From contig PKWD01000266.1 in the NCBI GenBank assembly GCA_003131945.1, positions 1,772-8,440 of the forward strand: a stretch of 6,669 bases of DNA. The letters run 5' to 3'. Made by a program: the position numbers and the translations under genes. The stretch comes from Acidimicrobiaceae bacterium. GTDB lineage: Bacteria > Actinomycetota > Acidimicrobiia > Acidimicrobiales > UBA8190. The notes beneath the pieces are model-generated. The model did no database searches. It saw nothing but the letters and a program-made list of their open reading frames with translations, and had not been told where the DNA came from. Below, one piece after another: positions 1 through 5,139 of the stretch; position 1 is the first letter of the stretch, and each line of letters opens with the position of its first letter.

Positions 1-164
1 TCGGCCAACACCCGGGCCGCCTCGCGGTCGCCGGCCAGCAGTGAGTGGGTGGCCCCGGCCACACCTTCTCCGACCAGGGCGAACAGCTGGATGATCTCGC
101 GGTCTATGCGATCGAGGCTCTCGGAGACGTTGTCGGAACCGCCGATGGAGAAGAGCCGGGCCAC
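1..164 (-). CDS. PhoU-domain protein (phosphate uptake regulator-like), N-terminal part only
   Basis: The minus frame opens at a GTG at 164-162 and stays open to the window edge, giving about 54 residues. It begins MARLFSIGGSDNVSESLDRI, continues DREIIQLFALVGEGVAGAT and then HSLLAGDREAARVLA. The pattern (a helix starting LDRIDREIIQLF, then a small-residue helix and a GDREAAR turn) resembles the first helices of PhoU domains, which form three-helix bundles that modulate the Pst phosphate transporter and the PhoR kinase. The start is well constrained: an in-frame TGA lies at 206-204, and this GTG is the only usual start codon between it and the conserved part. A weak Shine-Dalgarno-like GGTGG (173-169) sits 4 nt upstream. 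The gene is divergent from the arginine genes. No pst or pho neighbours are visible, so a classical role in Pst control is unproven. The C-terminal domains lie outside the window. Confidence 0.6.
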   Translation of the reverse strand, partial: MARLFSIGGSDNVSESLDRIDREIIQLFALVGEGVAGATHSLLAGDREAARVLA

Positions 165-270
165 GACGCCACCGTACCGCTGCCCGGTGGACGGCGCCTC
201 GAATCACAACCGTCGGACAACGCTCTAGTCCCACCGGCAGATCGACGGCGCAACATCCGGTCCCCCTTGA

Positions 271-288
271 TCCCGGGACGGTACCGTC
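271..288. promoter_or_regulatory. Overlapping palindromes in the divergent intergenic region (candidate operator)
   Basis: Positions 277-288 read GACGGTACCGTC, a perfect 12-bp palindrome. It overlaps by two bases an 8-bp palindrome TCCCGGGA at 271-278. The site lies in the 184-bp gap between the PhoU-like gene (start 164, minus) and the ornithine cyclodeaminase gene (start 349, plus), 60 nt upstream of the latter. That is a plausible position for a dimeric regulator. I see no convincing -35/-10 pair on either strand. The regulatory role is inferred from symmetry and position only, and short GC-rich palindromes also arise by chance. Confidence 0.25.
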
Positions 289-338
289 GGTGGGGTGATG
301 CCGGCCAGGGGCGGCCCGCCTGGTGCGGCCCCGGAAAC

Positions 339-344
339 GAGAGG
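339..344 (+). promoter_or_regulatory. Ribosome binding site deciding the ATG at 349
   Basis: GAGAGG lies 4 nt before the ATG at 349. The frame is open further upstream, with a GTG at 295 and an ATG at 298, but the residues this would add (MPARGGPPGAAPETRGP) are Pro/Gly/Ala-rich and look like translated leader. The ATG at 298 is preceded by a G-rich stretch, so it is not fully excluded. Confidence 0.5.
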
Positions 345-348
345 TCCC

Positions 349-1644
349 ATGAGCGCCGCAGACCAGGGGGTCACTTCGGAGATCGTCCGCCTCGACGGCC
401 ATGTGGTCGACTCCCTGCTCCTGGCCAAGGTCCTTGACACCATCGTCGACGCCGGCGCCTCCTACGAGATCCTCGAGCTCGAGATGGGGACCACTTCGCT
501 CGACGAGAGCCACGTGCGGATCCGGGTGAGCGCCGCCGACGAGCCTGCCCTCGACGCCTTGCTGGCCGAGGTGCAGGTCCACGGGGTCAACCGGGAGGAC
601 GCTTCGGACGCCGAGGTCGTGGCGGCGCCGGTCGACGGCGTGTTGCCGGCCGAGTTCTATTCGACGACGAACCTGGTCACCTGGGTACGGGTGGACGGTC
701 GCTGGATACAGAGCGGGCGCCCGGAGATGGACTGCGCCCTCGTCGTCGACCCGGCCCCGTCGACGGCGGGCGCCGATGTCGGGCGTGTGCGCATGGTTCC
801 CATGCACCGGGTGCATGCGGGGGAACAAGTGGTGGTCGGATGGCGCGGGGTCCGGGTGGAGAACCCGACCCGGGCCGACGACGGCGACACGTTCGGCTTC
901 ATGACGTCCGAGGTCTCCTCGGAGAAGCCCAAGGCGGTGAGCCTGGCCCGGGTGGCGGCCAGCATCCGGGACGCGCGCCACCGCCGTGAACGGGGGGCGG
1001 GCGGAGGCCGGGTCCTGGCTGTGTGCGGGCCCGCCGTGGTCCACACCGGCGCCGCCCCGGCCCTGGCGCGGTTGGTGCGCGACGGGTGGGTGCAGCTCCT
1101 GTTCGCCGGCAACGGGTTCGCCACCCACGACATCGAGTCCAACGTCCTCGGTACCTCGCTCGGCGTGTCCCTGGGCGAAGGGATCCTGGCCGAGCACGGC
1201 CACGCCAACCATCTCCGCGTCATCAACGAGGTCCGTCGTTTCGGGTCCATCGCCGCCGCCGTGGAGTCGGGGTGGCTGGGCGGCGGCGTCCTCTACGAGT
1301 GCGTGCGGGCGGGTGTTCCCTTCGTGCTCGGCGGTTCGGTGCGCGACGACGGACCCCTTCCCGATGTGATCTCCGACACCGTGGCCGCCGCCGATGCCAT
1401 GCGGGCCCGTCTCGATGATGTCGACGTGGCCGTGATGCTGGCCACCACTCTGCATGCCATCGCCACCGGCAACCTCCTGCCGGCGGGGGTGGAGACGTAT
1501 TGTGTCGACATCAACCAGGCGGTCGTCACCAAGCTGGCCGACCGCGGCAGCCACCAGGCCCTCGGCATCGTCACCGATGTCGGCCTCTTCATGGGCGAGC
1601 TGGCCGACCGTCTGTGCGGCCCCGAACAGCAGCCCGGGCCATGA
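349..1644 (+). CDS. Ornithine cyclodeaminase of the archaeal/cyanobacterial LOR/SDH type (TIGR00300 family)
   Basis: The predicted protein has 431 residues and should convert L-ornithine to L-proline and ammonia with a bound NAD(H) cofactor in the cytoplasm. The N-terminal part, about residues 10-110 (EIVRLDGHVVDSLLLAKVLD, then GASYEILELEMG), matches the conserved LOR/SDH N-terminal domain. The C-terminal half carries family-typical stretches: CGPAVVHTGAAPAL (about 226-239), LFAGNGFATHDIESNVLGTS (251-270), LGGSVRDDGPLPDVISD (327-343), and VDINQAVVTKLADRGSHQAL at about 386-405. This family is unrelated to the mu-crystallin-type ornithine cyclodeaminase. It is known as a stand-alone archaeal enzyme and as the C-terminal domain of cyanobacterial AgrE/ArgZ. 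The ATG at 349 was chosen for its Shine-Dalgarno site. The stop overlaps the next start as ATGA, so the two are probably translationally coupled. Older annotations call the family LOR/SDH or lysine-ketoglutarate reductase-like. The arginine dihydrolase neighbour favours ornithine as substrate. Confidence 0.85.
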   Translation: MSAADQGVTSEIVRLDGHVVDSLLLAKVLDTIVDAGASYEILELEMGTTSLDESHVRIRVSAADEPALDALLAEVQVHGVNREDASDAEVVAAPVDGVLPAEFYSTTNLVTWVRVDGRWIQSGRPEMDCALVVDPAPSTAGADVGRVRMVPMHRVHAGEQVVVGWRGVRVENPTRADDGDTFGFMTSEVSSEKPKAVSLARVAASIRDARHRRERGAGGGRVLAVCGPAVVHTGAAPALARLVRDGWVQLLFAGNGFATHDIESNVLGTSLGVSLGEGILAEHGHANHLRVINEVRRFGSIAAAVESGWLGGGVLYECVRAGVPFVLGGSVRDDGPLPDVISDTVAAADAMRARLDDVDVAVMLATTLHAIATGNLLPAGVETYCVDINQAVVTKLADRGSHQALGIVTDVGLFMGELADRLCGPEQQPGP

Positions 1645-2555
1645 CCGCCCTCGGATGGGGTCGCCGTTTTCTGCTCTGCCGACCCGTCCACTTCACCGTG
1701 GCCTACGAGATCAACCCTTACATGCACGTGCAGGTCCATCCCGATCCCGACGTGGCCCTGGCCGAGCACGACGGTCTGGTGACGACGTTGCGGACCGCCG
1801 GGGCCGAGCTCGAGTTCCTCGAGCCCGTGGCCGGGCTCCCCGACCTCGTCTTCACCGCCAATGCCGGCGTCGTCGACCGGGACGTGTTCGTTCCCAGCCG
1901 CTTTCTTCACCCCGAACGCCAAGGGGAGTCCGTCCATGACATCGCATGGTTCTCGGCCCGGGGATTCCACGTCTCGCCCCTGGCGGGCGACGAGCCCTTC
2001 GAAGGGGCGGGAGACGTGCTGCCGTTCGGGGCCGATCCAGCCGCCACCCGGGGGCCGGTGCTCGTGGCCGGATACCGCACACGGTCGTCCGTCGGGGCCC
2101 AGACGAATCTGAGCGCCCTCCTCGGTGTGCCGGTGCGGACGGTGGAACTCGTCGACGAGCGCTTCTATCACGTGGATCTGGTCTTTTGTCCGGTCGACGA
2201 GCGGCGCGCCCTCATCGCCCCTCAGGGCCTCGACCGCTACGGCTGCCGGGTGTTGGAGGAGCTCGTCCCCGAACCGTTGTGGTTGACCGATGATGAGGCG
2301 TCGTCGTTCTGCGCCAACTCCGTCGTGGTGGGCGACGTGATCGTCATGCCCAGCTGCACACCGCGTCTGGGTCGCATCCTGGAGGACGCCGGCCTGTCGG
2401 TGGCGGTGTCACCGGTCGGAGAGTTCCTGAAGGCGGGCGGCGGGTGTCGGTGCCTGACCCTGGCCCTCGACGTGGATCTCTCGGCCGCCGGACGACCGGA
2501 CAGCCAACGGGTCGGACAATCAGCCGACGAGGGCCTGGTACACGAGCTGCCGTAG
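1641..2555 (+). CDS. argZ: Arginine dihydrolase-like guanidine-modifying enzyme (ArgZ/AgrE N-terminal type, amidinotransferase fold)
   Basis: The 304-residue protein belongs to the arginine deiminase/dimethylargininase/amidinotransferase superfamily. It probably hydrolyses L-arginine to L-ornithine, CO2 and two ammonia. Visible motifs are MCxPxHF-like LLCRPVHFTVAYEINPYM (11-28), PDLVFTANAG (67-76), EGAGD (121-125), GYRTRSS (144-150), FYHVDLVFCP (175-184, His177) and KAGGGCRCLTLALD (264-277, nucleophile most likely Cys271). Asn74 in FTANAG appears to match the Asn that distinguishes arginine dihydrolases such as Synechocystis ArgZ from deiminases. That match is by recalled motif position, not alignment. 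The ATG at 1641 overlaps the preceding TGA by 4 bp. No clear Shine-Dalgarno is seen, which fits coupled translation. Direct adjacency to the ornithine cyclodeaminase gene supports the arginine-to-ornithine role over dimethylarginine hydrolysis. The last 36 bp overlap the convergent serine hydrolase gene. Dimethylargininase or arginine deiminase are the main alternatives. Confidence 0.8.
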   Translation: MTALGWGRRFLLCRPVHFTVAYEINPYMHVQVHPDPDVALAEHDGLVTTLRTAGAELEFLEPVAGLPDLVFTANAGVVDRDVFVPSRFLHPERQGESVHDIAWFSARGFHVSPLAGDEPFEGAGDVLPFGADPAATRGPVLVAGYRTRSSVGAQTNLSALLGVPVRTVELVDERFYHVDLVFCPVDERRALIAPQGLDRYGCRVLEELVPEPLWLTDDEASSFCANSVVVGDVIVMPSCTPRLGRILEDAGLSVAVSPVGEFLKAGGGCRCLTLALDVDLSAAGRPDSQRVGQSADEGLVHELP

Positions 2556-3756
2556 CTGGGACCGGATCGGGTGCGTGCTCGACGGCAGCAGCTGGGTCAT
2601 GAACAGAGCTGTCATCTTCTCGGCCGGGTCGACGAAGAAGGCGGTGCTGAACGCCCCGCCCCACGAGTACTCGCCCGCTCCGGCCAGCACCTTGTTCTTC
2701 ACGGGATCCAACATGACCGAGAAGCCGAGGCCGAAGCCGATGCCGTCGAAGGTCGTCTCGGCGAACAGAGGACGACCGAAGGCCTCGAGGTCGACATCGC
2801 CCGGGAGGTGGTTGCGGGTCATGTAGGACACCGTCCGGGTGCCGAGCAGCCGGGCACCGTCGAGTTCGCCGCCGCCCAGGAGCATCTGCATGAACCGGTG
2901 GTAGTCGTGGGCGCTGCCGATGAGTCCCCCCCCCTCCCGAGAGACATGTCGGGGTCTGCGTCGGCGACCCCCCCACGGCGTCGAGGCGCCTCGCCGTTCT
3001 GGTGCCCGGGGCCGGGACGTAGGGCGCCGCCATGCGTTCGAGCGCCGGCTCGTCGATGGAGAATCCGGTGTCGGTCATGCCCAGGGGTCCGAAGATGTGA
3101 TCGGAGAAGAATCGGTCGAGCGGTTGCCCCGAGGCGACCTCGACCACGCGCCCGAGGACGTCGGTGGCGACCGAGTAGTTCCATTCGCGACCCGGTTGGA
3201 ACAGCAGGGGCAATCCCGCCCAGGCATCGCAGCATCCGGCGAGGTCCATGTCCGGGGGCGACCCCCATTCGAAGCCGGCGTGGCGGTACATGGCATCGAC
3301 GGGGTGGGAGTAGTGGAAGCCGTAGGTGAGCCCGGCCGTGTGGGTGAGGAGGTGCCAGATGCGGACGGGCTCGATCACGGGGTCGGTGACGGGGTTGGTG
3401 GCCGAGCCCGAGCGCCACACCCGGACGTCGGCGAAGGAGGGTATGAATCGGCTGACGGGGTCCTTCAACTCGAAGACCCCCTGTTCGTAGAGCATCATGG
3501 CCGCCACCGACGTCACCGGTTTGGTCATCGAGGCCAGCCGGAACAATGTGTCGTTCTCGACCCGTTGGTGCGCTTCGACGTCGCGCTGTCCATAGGTGGC
3601 CAGGTGCGCGACACGACCCTCACGGGTCACCATGATGAGCCATCCAGGGAGGAGCCCGCTGTCGACGTACCGGGCGAAGTGGGCATCGAGACGATCGAGA
3701 CGCTGCCCATCGAGACCGACGGCGGCGGGATCGACTTCAACGGTCAGGTCACCCAC
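2520..3756 (-). pseudogene. EstB-like serine hydrolase (beta-lactamase family, class C fold), interrupted by a one-base frameshift
   Basis: Two reading frames join into one esterase/beta-lactamase-related protein (family VIII type). The upstream frame, numbered from the ATG at 3822, carries the S-x-x-K nucleophile motif ASMTKP (Ser98, Lys101), HLLTHTAGLTYGFHYS (157-172) and a Tyr motif WNYSVATDVLG (Tyr216). It reaches PTCLSGGGG (291-299). The downstream frame resumes as LIGSAHDYHRFMQMLLGGGE and carries the YSWGGAFSTAFFVDP block with the WGG motif. Removing one C from the nine-C run at 2926-2934 joins them exactly, giving 433 residues from 3822 or 411 from 3756. I prefer the GTG at 3756: AGGGGGA stands 4 nt upstream, and the conserved part (VDPAAVGLDG) begins shortly after. 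The ATG at 3822 would overlap ndh by 26 bp without a clear Shine-Dalgarno. No signal peptide is seen, so the enzyme is probably cytoplasmic. Substrate unknown. Unrepaired, the upstream frame runs on antisense to argZ down to 2344 and lacks the WGG region. Either the gene is decayed or the sequence has an error. Confidence 0.8.
2926..2934. other. Nine-C homopolymer carrying the serine hydrolase frameshift
   Basis: Nine consecutive C (nine G in the minus-strand message) fall inside the codons for the conserved LSGGGG-LIGSAHDY region. Eight would keep the frame. The conserved residues switch from one minus frame to another exactly here. A second run of seven C at 2968-2974 does not disturb the frame. 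Confidence 0.85.
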
Positions 3757-3760
3757 GACG

Positions 3761-3767
3761 TCCCCCT
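3761..3767 (-). promoter_or_regulatory. Shine-Dalgarno supporting the GTG start at 3756
   Basis: On the minus strand AGGGGGA is followed by CGTC and then GTG. Purine content and spacing suit a ribosome binding site. Using it leaves a 40-nt gap after the ndh stop instead of a 26-bp overlap. Confidence 0.45.
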
Positions 3768-3796
3768 GTGGTCCACGCTGTTCGTTCGGGCGGACA

Positions 3797-5095
3797 TTAA
3801 TCGGGGGAGTCGACATCGGCATCGATGAGCCGTGGCCCCCCCGGCCAATTCACGTAACGCCACCACCAGTTCACCAATACGATCAGGCGGTTGCGGAATC
3901 CGATCAGGTAGAGGATGTGCAATCCGAGCCAGGCCAGCCATCCGAGGGTCCCCCGCATCACAAGTCCGTCGGGCAGCTGCGCCACCGCCGCGCGGCGACC
4001 GATGGCCGCCATCATCCCCTTGTCCTTGTAGGTGAACGACTCGGTGGTCCGGCCCGCCTGGCGCCGGAGAACCTGACGGCCGGCGTGGGTGCCGGACTGG
4101 ATCGCCACCTGAGCCAACTGCGGGCAGGGGTCGGACCGACCGGGTGCCCACGGTACGGCGGCCGCGTCACCGACGACAGAAACCTCGCGGTGGCCGGTGA
4201 GAGACAGGTCGTCCTCCACTGTCACCCGACCGCCGCGGCCGTGGTCGACCGGTAGCGCACCGGCCAGGGTGCCGTTCACGGTGACCCCACCGGCCCACAC
4301 CACGACGGCGGCGCCGATCCACTCACCGCTTTTGAGACGAACGCCCTTCGGCGTCACTTCCTGTACCGGCTCGCCCAGACGGACGATCACGCCGCGCGAG
4401 CTCAGCGTCTCCCGAGCGTAGCGACCGAGTGCACCGGTGAAGCCCGACAGCAAGCCGTCGGCGGCGTCGAGGAGCACGACGCGGGTGCGTCGGGGGTCGA
4501 TGCGCAGCCGGTCCTGACTGATCGAGACCTTGAGGAGCTCCATGAGCGCCCCCGCCGTCTCGACCCCGGTGGCGCCGCCTCCGACGACGACGAAGGTGGG
4601 GGCGCCACCGTCGTAGTCCTCGGGATGGGCGTCGGCCGCCTCCAGAGTGGACAGGACGGCGTTGCGCAACCGACGGGCGTCGCCGAGTGTATAGAGCGGC
4701 CGGGTGTGCTCGGCGGCGCCGGCGATGCCGAAGAACCCGGCCGTGGCGCCGGTTCCCACGATCAAGTGGTCGTAGTCCAAAGTGGAGCCGTCGGTGAGTG
4801 TCACCCGACGAGTCTCGAGATCGACCGACTCGACGCGGCCGTGACGGAAGATGATGTTGGGACTGCGCCGGAAGATGGTGCGGACGGGGTAGGCGACGTC
4901 GGCCGGATCGAGTCCCGCCGTCGCCACCTGGTAGAGAAATGGCAGGAAGGTGTGGAAGTTGTGCTGATCGACCAGCGTCACCTCCACGCGCTGTCCGGCC
5001 AGGTGCCTGGCCGCGGCGAGCCCGGCGAACCCGCAGCCGATCACCACGACATGGCCCATGGGACGTTGCCCGGGGCGGTCCTCGGTGCTGTCCAT
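3797..5095 (-). CDS. ndh: Type II NADH dehydrogenase (NDH-2), NADH:quinone oxidoreductase
   Basis: The 432-residue flavoprotein should move electrons from NADH to the quinone pool without pumping protons, at the inner face of the membrane. The FAD-binding Rossmann motif is VVVIGCGFAGLAAARHL (16-32), with an acidic residue ending the second strand at Asp43. QHNFHTFLPFLYQVATAG (44-61) is the typical NDH-2 block. The second, NADH-binding Rossmann motif is VVVGGGATGVETAGAL (169-184). The second FAD contact is VVGDAA (307-312), followed by the quinone-site signature AQVAIQ (328-333). The C-terminus has a hydrophobic, tryptophan-rich stretch from LGWLAWLGLHILYLIGF (384-400) to LIVLVNWWWRYV, the usual membrane-attachment region. 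Length is normal for the family. It lies 44 nt downstream of the E1 gene, so an operon is likely. The ATG at 5095 is the third of three ATGs in tandem 19-nt repeats. GGAGGG (5113-5108) lies 12 nt upstream and GAGG closer in. A start at Met13 is possible but has no visible Shine-Dalgarno. Confidence 0.93.
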   Translation of the reverse strand: MDSTEDRPGQRPMGHVVVIGCGFAGLAAARHLAGQRVEVTLVDQHNFHTFLPFLYQVATAGLDPADVAYPVRTIFRRSPNIIFRHGRVESVDLETRRVTLTDGSTLDYDHLIVGTGATAGFFGIAGAAEHTRPLYTLGDARRLRNAVLSTLEAADAHPEDYDGGAPTFVVVGGGATGVETAGALMELLKVSISQDRLRIDPRRTRVVLLDAADGLLSGFTGALGRYARETLSSRGVIVRLGEPVQEVTPKGVRLKSGEWIGAAVVVWAGGVTVNGTLAGALPVDHGRGGRVTVEDDLSLTGHREVSVVGDAAAVPWAPGRSDPCPQLAQVAIQSGTHAGRQVLRRQAGRTTESFTYKDKGMMAAIGRRAAVAQLPDGLVMRGTLGWLAWLGLHILYLIGFRNRLIVLVNWWWRYVNWPGGPRLIDADVDSPD

Positions 5096-5133
5096 GAGCC
5101 TCAGTGCCCTCCATGAGAGTCGGTGCCGCCCAT
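5077..5133 (-). repeat. Three tandem imperfect 19-nt repeats spanning the ndh translation start
   Basis: Read on the minus strand, three directly adjacent 19-mers each begin with ATGG: ATGGGCGGCACCGACTCTC (5133-5115), ATGGAGGGCACTGAGGCTC (5114-5096) and ATGGACAGCACCGAGGACC (5095-5077). Neighbouring units agree at 14 of 19 positions. Because 19 is not a multiple of three, the three ATGs lie in three frames. Only the last opens ndh. The first gives a ten-residue peptide ending in TGA at 5103-5101. The second unit supplies the GGAGGG upstream of ndh. Confidence 0.7.
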
Positions 5134-5139
5134 GGGGGG

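Noticed and set aside
295..348. Upstream GTG/ATG starts for the ornithine cyclodeaminase
   Set aside because: The added residues are Pro/Gly/Ala-rich, and a Shine-Dalgarno site stands 4 nt before the ATG at 349.
45..437. Plus-strand open frame of 130 codons
   Set aside because: It crosses the PhoU-like gene antisense, the intergenic region and the cyclodeaminase start. No motif and Arg/Gly/Pro-rich.
1293..2171. Minus-strand open frame of 292 codons
   Set aside because: Antisense to both arginine genes, low-complexity composition and no motifs. A GC-rich shadow frame.
2344..2925. Continuation of the upstream serine hydrolase frame past the nine-C run
   Set aside because: The residues become Arg/Pro-rich with no family resemblance and run antisense to argZ. 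The conserved hydrolase sequence continues in another frame.
5101..5133. Ten-codon leader peptide (MGGTDSHGGH) between E1 and ndh
   Set aside because: Too short to call as a gene. It is explained by the tandem 19-nt duplication of the ndh start region, so it is kept only as part of that finding.
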